Assembly: GCA_016708955.1 (NCBI GenBank)
Contig: JADJES010000025.1
Span: forward strand, 147,558-211,557
Direction of reading: 5' to 3'
DNA: 64,000 bases
DNA from: Nitrosomonas sp.
GTDB taxonomy: Bacteria > Pseudomonadota > Gammaproteobacteria > Burkholderiales > Nitrosomonadaceae
Part shown: positions 8,170-18,010 of the stretch, piece after piece
Numbering within the stretch: position 1 is the stretch's first letter
Layout: each line of letters begins with the position of its first letter
Position numbers and translations under genes: made by a program
The notes under the pieces: model-generated
The model's input: the letters and a program-made list of their open reading frames with translations, nothing else
Databases searched by the model: none
Told to the model about the DNA's origin: nothing

Positions 8170-8994
8170 ATGCCGGTTATTACTTCACGCGATCATCCGC
8201 TCATCAAGCAACTGATCAAGTTAGAAGGATCATCACAGTATCGTAAAAGATCGGGCTTAACGTTGCTTGATGGCGTGCATCTCATTCAAATCTATTGCTC
8301 GGTACTGGGCACGCCGGAGAATCTAATTGTCGGTCAAGCTTATTATGAAGATATTGAAAACAAGCGTTTTCTAGATAGGCTATTTGGCAATGCACGCCCT
8401 AAAATAACCATTGTCAGCAATGCCCTGCTTCGTGGCATATCCCCTGTCAAGACACCGACAGGAATTCTTGCGCTCATTGCAATTCCTGAATTGAAGAAAG
8501 AAACCGATCATGGCAAAGAAATTTTTAGTGTTTTACTTGAAGCAATTCAAGATCCTGGGAATCTTGGCTCCATCTTACGTTCAGCAGCCGCCGCTAACAT
8601 AAGCGATGTTTACCTTTCAAAACAATGCACCGACGCCTGGTCGCCCAAAACACTACGAGCATCCATGGGGGCGCATTTTTTTCTGCGCATTCATGAGAAC
8701 TGTGACTTACAGAAGGTTGCACAGGAATTTTCCGGGACTGTCCTCGCCACTTCCATACAAGCCACCAAAACGCTTTTTGAGATTTCATTAGCTGGACCGA
8801 TAGCCTTTGTGTTCGGAAATGAAGGCGCGGGGTTATCTAAAGAGATGATCCAAGCGGCCAACGAGAATATTTCTATCCCCATGCCCGGCAAAACCGAGTC
8901 ACTCAATGCGGCAGCTGCAGCTGCCATTTGTTTTTTTGAAAAGGTGCGCCAGGATAGAGCGTCTACAAAATTTTCCAGCATTGGAACTAAATAA
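8170..8994 (+). CDS. TrmH/SpoU-family RNA methyltransferase
   Basis: SAM-dependent 2'-O-ribose RNA methyltransferase with the SPOUT knot. In 274 residues the N-terminal substrate-binding domain (VITSRDHPLIKQLIKL) is followed by the three SpoU motifs: QDPGNLGSILRSAAA, FGNEGAGLS, and IPMPGKTESLNAAAAAAI. Which tRNA or rRNA position it modifies cannot be told from sequence. It lies 49 bases after hisD on the same strand. Confidence 0.88.
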   Translation: MPVITSRDHPLIKQLIKLEGSSQYRKRSGLTLLDGVHLIQIYCSVLGTPENLIVGQAYYEDIENKRFLDRLFGNARPKITIVSNALLRGISPVKTPTGILALIAIPELKKETDHGKEIFSVLLEAIQDPGNLGSILRSAAAANISDVYLSKQCTDAWSPKTLRASMGAHFFLRIHENCDLQKVAQEFSGTVLATSIQATKTLFEISLAGPIAFVFGNEGAGLSKEMIQAANENISIPMPGKTESLNAAAAAAICFFEKVRQDRASTKFSSIGTK

Positions 8995-9045
8995 TGCAGC
9001 AGTGTATTATACTGCGCCGAACAACACCGTATTTTTGGAGCTTGC

Positions 9046-9393
9046 ATGAAAATTTCATTTTTATCCCTTATCACCCTGGCCGGATGTTTACTATTGAATC
9101 CGGTCAATGTCATGGCACTTCACCATGAGCCACCGAACAGTCAAGGATCCGCTGGAAAATTAGCTACTAACGAAGGAACAGTCCTCGCTATCCTCGACAC
9201 AACCGGTTATACGTATATGGAATTAGAGAATGGCGGCAATAAGTTCTGGATCGCAGCGCCTACAACAAAAGTCAATAAAGGCGATCATATCCGTTTCGTT
9301 GAAAGTATGGTGATGACTAACTTCACCAGTAAAACGTTAAACCGCACCTTCAGTACCGTCATTTTTGTTTCTTCTACCGAAGTTAAGAAATAG
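9046..9393 (+). CDS. Small exported protein, NrfJ-like OB-fold type
   Basis: A 115-residue protein with an N-terminal signal sequence (MKISFLSLITLAGCLLLNPVNVMA, cleavage likely after MALH-proximal Ala). The mature part has GTVLAILDTTGYTYMELENGG, a hydrophobic WIAAPTTKVNKGDHIRF strand pair and the ending NFTSKTLNRTFSTVIFV. This GxVxxxxdxxGYTYxExxxGxxxxWxAxP plus SKTLNRTF pattern recalls small periplasmic proteins annotated NrfJ or as having an OB-fold; that match is from memory. TTGGAGCTTGC precedes the ATG. Function unknown; its stop is three bases from the convergent uvrB stop. Confidence 0.7.
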   Translation: MKISFLSLITLAGCLLLNPVNVMALHHEPPNSQGSAGKLATNEGTVLAILDTTGYTYMELENGGNKFWIAAPTTKVNKGDHIRFVESMVMTNFTSKTLNRTFSTVIFVSSTEVKK

Positions 9394-9396
9394 TTT

Positions 9397-11427
9397 CTAG
9401 GTAACATCGGTAAAGCCGATCAGCAATTTATTCTTGAGGCTTTTTAGTTCATCCCGATACGATGCTGCTTGCTCAAATTCCAGATTTTTTGCGGCGTTCA
9501 GCATTTGCTTTTCAACTCGCTGAATTTCCTTGGCTAACTGGGTTTCACTCATGGCATCATAACGCGCCTGTACTTGCGCCGCTTTATGATTCTGTTGTGC
9601 GGATTCATAATTGTACACACCGTCGATCAGATCTTTAATCCGCTTATGGACAGATCGCGGTGTTATCTGATGTTGCAGGTTATGTTGTGTCTGCTTATCG
9701 CGCCGGCGTTTGGTTTCGTCAATTGCAAAGCGCATTGATTTGGTTATTCTGTCGCCATAAAGAATTGCCGTACCATTTATGTGACGTGCAGCCCGGCCAA
9801 TGGTTTGAATCAATGATCTTTCCGAGCGCAGAAAGCCTTCTTTATCGGCATCCAGTATGGCGACCAATGAAACTTCCGGAATATCCAGCCCTTCGCGCAA
9901 TAAGTTAATGCCAACCAGCACATCAAATTTACCCAGGCGCAAATCACGAATAATCTCGACTCGTTCAACCGTATCAATATCCGAATGCAGGTAACGCACT
10001 TTGATTTGATGATCGGAAAAATAATCCGTCAGATCCTCAGCCATGCGTTTCGTTAAGGTAGTGACTAAAACTCGTTCATTCTTAGCTGTCCGCAAGCTGA
10101 CCTCAGACATCAAATCATCAACCTGCGTTGCCACTGGGCGCACTTCAATCATCGGATCAACCAACCCTGTAGGCCGGACAACCTGTTCCACAACCTGACC
10201 GCTATTTATTTTTTCATAATCAGCCGGCGTTGCCGAAACAAAAACAGTTTGCGGCATCCTTTTTTCAAATTCCTCAAATCTTAGAGGACGATTATCCAAC
10301 GCCGATGGCAAACGAAAACCATAATTCACCAGATTTTCTTTACGCGAACGATCCCCTTTATACATCCCGCCCACCTGGGGCACGGTAACATGGCTTTCAT
10401 CAATGATCATCAAGGCATTGCGCGGCAGGTAATCGAGAAGCGTTGGGGGTGGTTCGCCCGGTTGCTTGCCGGAAAGATGACGTGAATAATTTTCAATCCC
10501 TTTGCAGAAACCCAATTCATTGAGCATTTCCAGGTCAAATCGTGTGCGTTGCTCGAGGCGTTGCGCCTCAACCAACCGGTGCTCCTGATAGAAAACCTCT
10601 AAACGTTCACGTAACTCAACTTTTATTGTTTCTATTGCACGTAGCGTAGTACTCCGAGGCGTTACATAATGACTGGAAGGATAGACGGTGTAGCGTGATA
10701 ATTTTTGTAATATTCGGCCCGTTAGCGGATCAAATAGTGCCATACTATCGACTTCATCATCAAATAATGAAACCCGCACAGCCGCTTCAGAGCTTTCGGC
10801 TGGGAAAATATCCACTACATCGCCTCGCACGCGAAACACACCGCGTTTAAATTCTAATTCGTTACGGTCGTATTGCATTTCGGTCAGGCGTTTAATCATT
10901 TCACGTTGCGTGATTTTCTCGCCGTTACGTAGATGCAAAATCATGCCGTGATAATCAACGGGATCCCCGATACCGTAAATGCACGATACGCTGGCGACAA
11001 TGATTGCATCCTCTCGTTCGAGCAATGATTTTGTGGCGGATAAACGCATTTGCTCAATGTGCTCGTTAATACTCGAATCTTTTTCAATAAAAATATCGCG
11101 TGACGGCACATACGCCTCAGGCTGATAGTAATCATAATAAGAAACAAAGTACTCGATCGCATTTTCAGGAAAAAATTCGCGCATCTCAGCATACAACTGT
11201 GCCGCGAGCGTTTTATTCGGCGCCATCACAATTGCAGGGCGGCCGAGACGCGCAATCATGTTGGCAATCGTATAGGTTTTCCCTGAGCCCGTAACGCCCA
11301 GTAATGTCTGAAATGCGAGGCCATCATGAATCCCTTCGACCAGCTTCGTAATTGCTTGGGGTTGATCGCCTGCTGGCTCAAATGATTGATGTAATTTGTA
11401 CGGACTATTGGGGAAGGTTACGATCAC
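9397..11427 (-). CDS. uvrB: UvrABC excinuclease subunit B
   Basis: DNA helicase-like damage-verification subunit of nucleotide excision repair. The 676 residues include the Walker A LLGVTGSGKTYT (Lys 50), the beta-hairpin region YYDYYQPEAYVPSRDIFIEKD that locks the DNA strand, the helicase motifs LMIIDESHVTVPQ and QTIGRAARH, and a C-terminal UVR domain (EKQMLNAAKNLEFEQAASYRDEL) that contacts UvrC/UvrA. It is divergent from aspC with 79 bases between, an arrangement common in betaproteobacteria. Confidence 0.97.
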   Translation of the reverse strand: MIVTFPNSPYKLHQSFEPAGDQPQAITKLVEGIHDGLAFQTLLGVTGSGKTYTIANMIARLGRPAIVMAPNKTLAAQLYAEMREFFPENAIEYFVSYYDYYQPEAYVPSRDIFIEKDSSINEHIEQMRLSATKSLLEREDAIIVASVSCIYGIGDPVDYHGMILHLRNGEKITQREMIKRLTEMQYDRNELEFKRGVFRVRGDVVDIFPAESSEAAVRVSLFDDEVDSMALFDPLTGRILQKLSRYTVYPSSHYVTPRSTTLRAIETIKVELRERLEVFYQEHRLVEAQRLEQRTRFDLEMLNELGFCKGIENYSRHLSGKQPGEPPPTLLDYLPRNALMIIDESHVTVPQVGGMYKGDRSRKENLVNYGFRLPSALDNRPLRFEEFEKRMPQTVFVSATPADYEKINSGQVVEQVVRPTGLVDPMIEVRPVATQVDDLMSEVSLRTAKNERVLVTTLTKRMAEDLTDYFSDHQIKVRYLHSDIDTVERVEIIRDLRLGKFDVLVGINLLREGLDIPEVSLVAILDADKEGFLRSERSLIQTIGRAARHINGTAILYGDRITKSMRFAIDETKRRRDKQTQHNLQHQITPRSVHKRIKDLIDGVYNYESAQQNHKAAQVQARYDAMSETQLAKEIQRVEKQMLNAAKNLEFEQAASYRDELKSLKNKLLIGFTDVT

Positions 11428-11506
11428 AGGTATAATTCCACGATTGATTTATTTCTTTTTACCATTTTAACATGCTGGTCCACCTATTTTTGTGTGAGGA
11501 TTTTTT

Positions 11507-12700
11507 GTGGAACTCTCTAATCGCGTTCAAACCATTAAGCCATCCCCTACCCTTGCTGTTACTGCTCGAGCTGCCAAATTAAAAGCTGAAGGCAAAGATA
11601 TTATAGGATTGGGCGCAGGCGAACCTGATTTTGATACCCCACAGCATATCAAAGATGCCGCAATTGCTGCGATTAATAAGGGCCTGACCAAATACACCGC
11701 AGTCGGTGGAACGCCCGGTTTGAAAAATGCCATTGTGGCAAAGTTTAAACGTGAAAATAATTTTGATTTTGAGGCCAAACAAATTTTAGTCTCATGTGGC
11801 GGCAAGCAGAGCTTCTTTAATTTGGTATTGTCCGTGATCAATCCCGGCGATGAAGTGATTATCCCGGCGCCCTATTGGGTTTCCTATCCGGATATTGTTT
11901 TAATCGCTGAAGGTAAACCAGTTTTTATTAATACCGGTATCGAGCAGAATTTTAAAATTTCTGCAGAGCAACTGGAAGCAGCGATTACTCCTAAAACAAA
12001 AATGTTTGTCATCAACAGCCCGAGCAATCCATCGGGAGCGGTTTATACCAGTGATGAGCTCAAGGCATTGGGTAAGATTTTACGCAGACATCCACAAATT
12101 CTGATCGCCACAGACGATATGTATGAACATATTCTGTTATCGAATCAGAGATTTATAAATATCGTCAATGCTTGCCCGGAATTATTTCCGCAAACGATGG
12201 TTCTGAATGGTGTATCCAAAGCTTATTCTATGACCGGATGGCGAATTGGCTATTGTGGCGGACCTTCTCACATTATAACCGCGATGGAGAATATTCAGTC
12301 GCAAAGCACATCAAACCCCAGCTCCATCTCGCAAGCGGCCGCTGAGGCCGCATTAAATGGTGATCAATCTTGTATGAATCCAATGATTGCCGCATTCAAA
12401 GAACGCAACATTTTTGTGACCGAGCAATTGAATCAAATCCGTGGCTTCCGCTGCTTATCTTCCGATGGTGCATTTTATGCGTTCGCTGATGTTCGCCAAT
12501 CAATCGAGAGTCTCTATAAAAGAAACTTGATTGTTGCACAGAACGATATTGTATTTAGCGAATATCTCCTGGAAAATGCGGGTGTCGCTGTTGTTCCAGG
12601 TTCCGCTTTCGGGTGTGAAGGGTATATGCGCTTATCTTTCGCTACTTCATTGGAGAATCTGAAGCAAGCGTTAAGTCGTATTAAAAACCTGCTTAAGTAA
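11507..12700 (+). CDS. aspC: Pyridoxal-phosphate aspartate aminotransferase (class I)
   Basis: Transfers the amino group between aspartate and 2-oxoglutarate; 397 residues, fold type I. Motifs: GAGEPDFDTP, YTAVGGTPGLKNAI, the NSPSNPSGAVY turn, the lysine region NGVSKAYSMTGWRIGYCGG that binds PLP, and a C-terminal PGSAFGCEGYMRLSFA with the substrate-carboxylate Arg. The start codon is GTG at 11507 with GAGGA upstream. It belongs to the subgroup of bacterial AspAT that can also act on prephenate; that activity is not provable here. Confidence 0.93.
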   Translation: MELSNRVQTIKPSPTLAVTARAAKLKAEGKDIIGLGAGEPDFDTPQHIKDAAIAAINKGLTKYTAVGGTPGLKNAIVAKFKRENNFDFEAKQILVSCGGKQSFFNLVLSVINPGDEVIIPAPYWVSYPDIVLIAEGKPVFINTGIEQNFKISAEQLEAAITPKTKMFVINSPSNPSGAVYTSDELKALGKILRRHPQILIATDDMYEHILLSNQRFINIVNACPELFPQTMVLNGVSKAYSMTGWRIGYCGGPSHIITAMENIQSQSTSNPSSISQAAAEAALNGDQSCMNPMIAAFKERNIFVTEQLNQIRGFRCLSSDGAFYAFADVRQSIESLYKRNLIVAQNDIVFSEYLLENAGVAVVPGSAFGCEGYMRLSFATSLENLKQALSRIKNLLK

Positions 12701-12727
12701 GCTGACTGACTATGCTCTCTTACTCTC

Positions 12728-13264
12728 TTAATGAAGAGCGGTCATAGCAGCCTTTTTGGTTTTTCCAGCTCGTGAGGGAATATTGCACAGACCACATACG
12801 TGATTTGAATGAATTTCCAGCGTATGTACAACAAACTTGCCATGGCAACTCACACAAGGTGCTACACACAATACCCCACTGTCAACAAAACGTACTAAAG
12901 TCCAGGCACGCGTCAAACTTAACACTTTCTCAAGTTCATTGACATTGATGTGCTCAATGTAGAGCTTATAACTCTTAATCAGCGCATCTATACCATCAAT
13001 CCCAGCATTCGTTGTAATATAATTATATATGTTAATAAACAATGAAGAATGCATATTGGGCTGCCAACTCATAAACCAATCTTCTGAATACGGCAGCATG
13101 CCTTTAGGGGGAGATACGCCTCTAATTTCTTTATATAACTTAACCAGTCTTTCACGGCTCAGATCAGTATTTATTTCCAAGACTTGTAATCGTGCGCCCA
13201 GCTCAATTAATTCAGTTGCAAGTTGAATTTGTTTAGCCTCAGTTATAATGCTTCGATTTCGCAT
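12728..13264 (-). CDS. flhC: Flagellar master regulator subunit FlhC
   Basis: Part of the FlhD4C2 activator that switches on flagellar class II promoters. The protein has 178 residues. Four cysteines in the C-terminal half (VLCVAPCVSCHGKFV and HVCGLC) form the zinc site of FlhC, and GVSPPKGMLPYSEDWF is the conserved core. It follows flhD by 29 bases. The gene end is 27 bases from the convergent aspC stop. Confidence 0.93.
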   Translation of the reverse strand: MRNRSIITEAKQIQLATELIELGARLQVLEINTDLSRERLVKLYKEIRGVSPPKGMLPYSEDWFMSWQPNMHSSLFINIYNYITTNAGIDGIDALIKSYKLYIEHINVNELEKVLSLTRAWTLVRFVDSGVLCVAPCVSCHGKFVVHTLEIHSNHVCGLCNIPSRAGKTKKAAMTALH

Positions 13265-13293
13265 AATATATCCCTTTTCCGTCGATTAATTTC

Positions 13294-13611
13294 TTAAGCT
13301 ATAGCTTCCGCCGGTTTTCCTGCCATTAATATCGCTGCATGAGACTTAATAACAGCTTGCTCACGATTATCACTAGTTAACATTTCAGCAATTAGACGAT
13401 CATCAAAACGAAAACGGCATAGCAACATATTTGATGCAGCCATTTTGATTAATTGTGCCGAACTTAAATTATCCAAAATATCAGCGAGATCTTGGTTAAT
13501 TCCCAATCGATAGACTGCCGACACCCTATCATCGCGCAACATCTGTTTTGCCAGTAACAAATAGCTCAAATTGATGTCTCTGATTTCATCAAGAATTTGA
13601 TTTGTCTCCAT
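13294..13611 (-). CDS. flhD: Flagellar master regulator subunit FlhD
   Basis: Partner of FlhC; 105 residues, normal length. The start (EIRDINLSYLLLAKQMLRDDRVSAVYRLGI) matches FlhD. It heads the flhDC unit, and the 200-base gap at 13612-13812 upstream should hold its promoter; the only visible feature there is an AT-rich run. The next gene upstream encodes an EAL protein on the same strand, so motility and cyclic-di-GMP functions are neighbours. Confidence 0.93.
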   Translation of the reverse strand: METNQILDEIRDINLSYLLLAKQMLRDDRVSAVYRLGINQDLADILDNLSSAQLIKMAASNMLLCRFRFDDRLIAEMLTSDNREQAVIKSHAAILMAGKPAEAIA

Positions 13612-13812
13612 TTCAACACCTCTTTAGATTAAAAATTGTTTAAACCAAAAATGCAAATGCGTAGGTGTAGATTTTCGATTATGCAGCATTGGAAGTAAAT
13701 GGAAGTTCAGCCTAAACGAGGTTAGGTACTATTCCTATCGCAATGTAAGAATTTTACCTACACGAAAGAAACAGAATTTTATTGGATTTGGAGTTTCTTA
13801 GGGATCCGGAGA

Positions 13813-15534
13813 CTAAGCAAGTGTCCCGGTTTTACGTTGCGTCAGAAAATGTAACATGTCTTGAGCGATCATTGGTTTACTGAAAAGAAAACCTTGCGCA
13901 CGGTCACATCTCAAGTGATGTAAAAAATCAAACTGCTCTTTAGTTTCAATTCCTGTTGCCAATACTGAGAGATCAAGATTCTTAGCCATTGCGATGATTG
14001 CCGCAATAATTTCTGAGCTATCAGGATCTATAATAATATCATGTGTTAAGGAGCGATCTATCTTAAGAATATCAATGGAAAAATGCTTTAAATACCGCAA
14101 TGATGAGTAGCCGGTACCAAAATTATCCATGGCGATTTTAATATTCATATCTTTTAGTGCTTGCAAAATCTGAGTACTTGTTTCAGCATCTCGCATTAAA
14201 GTTGATTCAGAAATTTCCAGCTCCAGTAATCCAGAAGAAATGCCTGTCTCGGCAAGCACCTGGGAAATACTGTTAACAAGCTCTATTTGATCAAATTCAA
14301 TTGCAGAAATATTGACCGAAATCGATAGTGATCCATAGCCTGTTTGGTGCCATAACTTGGCCTGTCTGCATGCCTGCTGCAACACCCATCTACCAATATC
14401 AATAATTAGCCCGATTTCTTGCGCCAATGGAATAAATTTTTCGGGTAGAAGTAAACCAAACTCAGGATGATTCCAGCGGACAAGTGCTTCCACTCCTGAC
14501 AAAGCACCGGATTGGAGATCTACAATAGGCTGATAGTGTAATAATAGTTCATTCTTTTCGATTGCACTGCGTAACGATATTTCCAGAACTGAACGTTTTA
14601 TAGCAGCTACTTCTATTTCTTTTGTGTAGTACGTACAAGTATTTTTCCACAGATATCGGGTATTAGATAAGGTGCTTTCAGCATTAGCCAATAATCGAGC
14701 TATATTTTCCCCATTTGCGGGATAAACACAAATCCCGATATTAAGTCGCAAATAAAATACCAAATTATCAATAGCAACCGGTGAGATTGCTAATTTAATA
14801 ATTCGATTGGCAAAATCCTGCACACTTTCTGCATCTATCACATTCGCATTAATGAAAGCGAACTTACAACCTTCAATCCGGGTCAACAAGCAGTTTTCAT
14901 TACTAAAAGCTGATAATCGTTGCGAGAACTGCTGAATTAACCGGTCACCGACACCAGAGCCATAAATGCTATTGATATAAGGTAAACGATAGAAGTCTAC
15001 TAAATACATTGCCGCAATAGCATCCGATTCAACTAGCCTCGAAAGCATAGCCGAAGCCTTGTCAGAAAATAAACTGCCATTGGGAAGGTTGGTCAATCCA
15101 TCATGAAATGCTAGGTAAGAAATTTGATCGTCAGCTTTAGCTTTTGTTTGCCGGATTCCCGCATTTCTTATTTCCCTCTCAATAGCATGAGTCAAGTAAA
15201 AAGCATTGCCTTTATGGACATAATCATGCACACCGGAATATAAGGCAGAAAGAACAGTATCCTCATCGGAGACATCCGAATAAATGATAAATGGAATATC
15301 TTTTCCACTTTCCTTTAGTACATTCAGTACAGTACAGTAATCAAGGAAAGATTTATCATGATTAAAAAGTATCACATCCCAATCTGATCCCCACACGGCA
15401 GAACGCATATCCGAAAGATTATTTATGTTCTTATACACATGAATATTAGTTATCTCAGAATACAAAAATTTCTCGTCTTCTTCCGAGAAAGCGATAGCCA
15501 AAAGTCTTAAGTTTTTTCTGAGCATAGCTGGCAA
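13813..15534 (-). CDS. Receiver-like, degenerate GGDEF, EAL-domain protein
   Basis: Cyclic-di-GMP-related protein of 573 residues. Residues about 10-125 resemble a receiver fold, though a clear phospho-Asp loop is hard to place (DWDVILFNHD). A GGDEF domain follows, but its active site reads RIEGCKFAFI instead of GGDEF, so it should not make cyclic-di-GMP. The EAL domain keeps GVEALVRWNHP, ISVNISAIEF and the ELEISES stretch, but the metal motif usually DDFGTGYSS reads DNFGTGYSS. Phosphodiesterase activity is therefore uncertain. It lies upstream of flhDC in the same direction, suggesting a role in motility control (inference). Confidence 0.85.
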   Translation of the reverse strand: MPAMLRKNLRLLAIAFSEEDEKFLYSEITNIHVYKNINNLSDMRSAVWGSDWDVILFNHDKSFLDYCTVLNVLKESGKDIPFIIYSDVSDEDTVLSALYSGVHDYVHKGNAFYLTHAIEREIRNAGIRQTKAKADDQISYLAFHDGLTNLPNGSLFSDKASAMLSRLVESDAIAAMYLVDFYRLPYINSIYGSGVGDRLIQQFSQRLSAFSNENCLLTRIEGCKFAFINANVIDAESVQDFANRIIKLAISPVAIDNLVFYLRLNIGICVYPANGENIARLLANAESTLSNTRYLWKNTCTYYTKEIEVAAIKRSVLEISLRSAIEKNELLLHYQPIVDLQSGALSGVEALVRWNHPEFGLLLPEKFIPLAQEIGLIIDIGRWVLQQACRQAKLWHQTGYGSLSISVNISAIEFDQIELVNSISQVLAETGISSGLLELEISESTLMRDAETSTQILQALKDMNIKIAMDNFGTGYSSLRYLKHFSIDILKIDRSLTHDIIIDPDSSEIIAAIIAMAKNLDLSVLATGIETKEQFDFLHHLRCDRAQGFLFSKPMIAQDMLHFLTQRKTGTLA

Positions 15535-15636
15535 ACATACTATTTATATTTGGCTTTTTTACGACGGAATAAAACGAAACTTTAATTACACCCCTTCAGT
15601 TCTAGGTTGTGGGAAATGCCATAGAGAAAGGATTTA

Positions 15637-15769
15637 ATGAAGCTAACTGCTTTTACGAAACTGATACTCGGCGCAGTGTGCGTCGCTGAGCTTCAGCCAG
15701 ATACCTACTGACTTCATCAAGAAATACCCAGCAACGCAGTTAATTTAAATGATCAGCCTGCAGGTATAA
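15637..15769 (+). pseudogene. Possible remnant of an exported protein gene, cut by IS copy 1
   Basis: An ATG at 15637 with GAAAGGA upstream starts a signal-peptide-like stretch (MKLTAFTKLILGAVCVA) that stops after 24 codons at 15711. A shifted frame then reads IPTDFIKKYPATQLI up to a stop just before the IS at 15770. This could be the 5' end of a lost periplasmic protein gene. The family is not recognised; the evidence is thin. Confidence 0.3.
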
Positions 15770-17371
15770 ACTGAAGTTTCACCGTTTTGCACTAAACTTT
15801 ACATTTTCGCCAAGCAACCATACGCAATAATGCATCGATAAAAGAATTAAGAATGGGTTTATCTGGTTTAGGGCAAAAGCTAACAAAATCCTTATTGAGC
15901 GCAGCCTGAGTAATCAGTTGTCTGACATCGGAAAAGGCAAAGTGACTTCGATTGTTAACAGCGTAACAACGCTGCGGTGTTTTATCAAGGTGATCGGCAT
16001 AAATCCAGGTTACGGTGGCGGCCATCATGCAGAAGTTGAGATGATTGGTAACGGCATGGTAGTTTCGAGTTTGGCTTTTGAGCTACCGATTTCCTGCTTG
16101 ATTTCTTTGAAACCGGCTTCGATTTTCCAGCGTGCGCCGTAGTATTCGATAATCTGCTCGACGGTGAGATCGAGATCGGTGGTAAAGAGTGCGACCCATT
16201 GTGATCTTCGATAGATCCAAACAACGCGCACGGCACATTTGAGTGTTTTCAACATCATGATGTTGTCAAAGGCCAGAACATCGCGTTGTTTGCCGTAGAG
16301 GTTAACCGAATAAGTGGTAGCGCGTTCATGGAATTCATTGGCCAGCGTTGTGGCATTGCCCATCTTGTCGCCATACTTTCTGGATCGGCCGAGCTGATGT
16401 TTTTGGTGTTCGGGTGGTAACGCAAACAAAGTGGTATTGACGCGCAATCTGGAAAGCATATAACAGTGCTGTCCAACGGTTTTGCGCATCGGTTTAAGCA
16501 AGCCGTCGTTTCCAAACCAGCTATCGGTAACGATCAGCAATGGGGTGCCAGGAAAGCGGCAGAAATTTCCAGCAGCATTTCGATGGCCTGCTCAAATTTG
16601 GTTTGAAACGATGGTATCTTGCCCTCAACCCTAACCTTCTTGGTCGCTATCGTTTTTTCCATGTGATAGAAACGAAACGCCAGCGGTAAGCAAGCCCAGC
16701 GGCCTTTGACAATTTTTAATAAACCGATGGACACAACATTTTGTGACCAGGGGTATTTCGATTGATTGGTCTTGGCAGCATGATCAAAGAAAGACGCGCA
16801 GCCGAAAATCTTTTGCCAGTCTTGGGATTGATGGTGTCATCCAAGGCCAGCAATAGCCGTCCTTTTGTCGTCGGGCTGGGTATCAGAGACCACAGCGTCG
16901 TCAGAGAGGCGTGACCAAGGCAATTTTGATGAGGCCATGAAGATGTAAAATCGGCGCTGACTAAGCGACAGCCCGAACAATACCTGCAAGCATCGCAATA
17001 GGTTGGCGCTGCGTGAAGAAGTGAAATGAGTGATAACAGCCAGGAGCGTATAAACAAACCAGACACCTCGTTCATCGCCTTTGCAACGGTGATTAAATTC
17101 CTGCTGGAGGGGGAAGAGGATATTGCGTAGAATGAACATGCGGCGATGCCTTTTTTATTATTGGTTTCAGTTACTTAACAGATGAAATTATAACAAAACC
17201 GTGCGTCGCCGCAATCATATCTTACTGTATTTAAAGGATATATTTCGATTTTTTCCCTACTGTCAACAGGGTCGATATCAATACTATTTTGTCACTCAAG
17301 AAAAAATCCCGATAATCCAAAATTCCAGACAATTGAATCATCGGCTCATAAAAAAAGCGTGAAACTCCAGT
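15770..17371 (-). mobile_element. IS4-type insertion sequence, copy 1 (1602 bp)
   Basis: Nearly identical to the element at 35547-37150. The ends are imperfect inverted repeats: ACTGAAGTTTCAC at the left and, reversed, ACTGGAGTTTCAC at the right. No matching target duplication is visible here (left flank ends GGTATAA, right flank begins TTCAAAC), and the membrane sensor gene broken on its right side does not continue on its left. That suggests recombination or deletion after insertion. Confidence 0.85.
15792..17139 (-). pseudogene. IS4-type transposase, broken by frameshifts (copy 1)
   Basis: DDE transposase remnants in several frames from the ATG at 17139 (MFILRNILFPLQQEF). The catalytic parts can still be read: Asp in LLLALDDTINPKTG, Asp in LIVTDSWFGNDG, and the YREK box YYGARWKIEAGFKEIK, which places it in the IS4 group. 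Relative to copy 2 it has an extra base near 16895 and lacks an A near 16551; a third break is shared by both copies at the AAAATCTTTT run near 16808, and a fourth lies near 16078. It cannot make a full protein by ordinary translation. Confidence 0.85.
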
Positions 17372-17880
17372 TTCAAACTTAAAGTAGTGTAAATTATTTA
17401 AAAATTACCTGTGATATCTTGTACTGTTCGCATCGTAGCTTTTAAAACTCTTAACTTTTCTTCCCGTATTTCAACTTCTTTGATGGATTGTATGCGCTTC
17501 AATCGCTCTTGGTGTAATTCAAGTACTTTATTTCGTTGTATCAATGTCAATATCGCTGTTACCCAGATCACCAATATTGCCATTAAACGGTTCTTAAAAA
17601 CTTGATACATCGGAATATCACTCGGCGGTGATCCTAGATATCCAACTCCTACCAGGAAGGTACAGATAGAAGCTACTAGTAAGGTAAAGTGCTTTTCAGG
17701 CGACTTTAACGAGAGCAACACGACAGCAACATAGGGAATACCGCTCGCTACGCCAAGCGGTGTAGCAAAATCAACCAGTAAAATGATCATTGCAATGAAA
17801 CCGCACGTCAGATAAACACGGACTCTTGTTTCGTTAACTGCACCGAACATATTCTCATTGATGAAGTCTGGGTGGGCCAT
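17372..17880 (-). pseudogene. Membrane sensor protein truncated by IS copy 1
   Basis: The open frame runs from 17880 to a stop at 17398 (160 residues). It has about four membrane segments in the first 100 residues, then a coiled segment ending KATMRTVQDITGNF. Adding one T at the stop lets the frame continue FLNNLHYFKFE right up to the IS end at 17371. The KATMRTVQDIxxNFLNNL motif occurs, to my recollection, in small membrane-anchored histidine-kinase-like proteins. The rest of the gene is missing; the sequence on the other side of the IS does not match. It starts about 130 bases from the cbbR end. Confidence 0.6.
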
Positions 17881-18010
17881 ATCAAATAACTATTGAATAA
17901 ACTCTGATTGAGTTAGTGTATATGAATTTCCTTAAGTCATACTCATCAATATGTAAGCATATCCTTATGCATTTCATCAAATAGCAACTTGAATCCTATC
18001 CAAGAAATTT

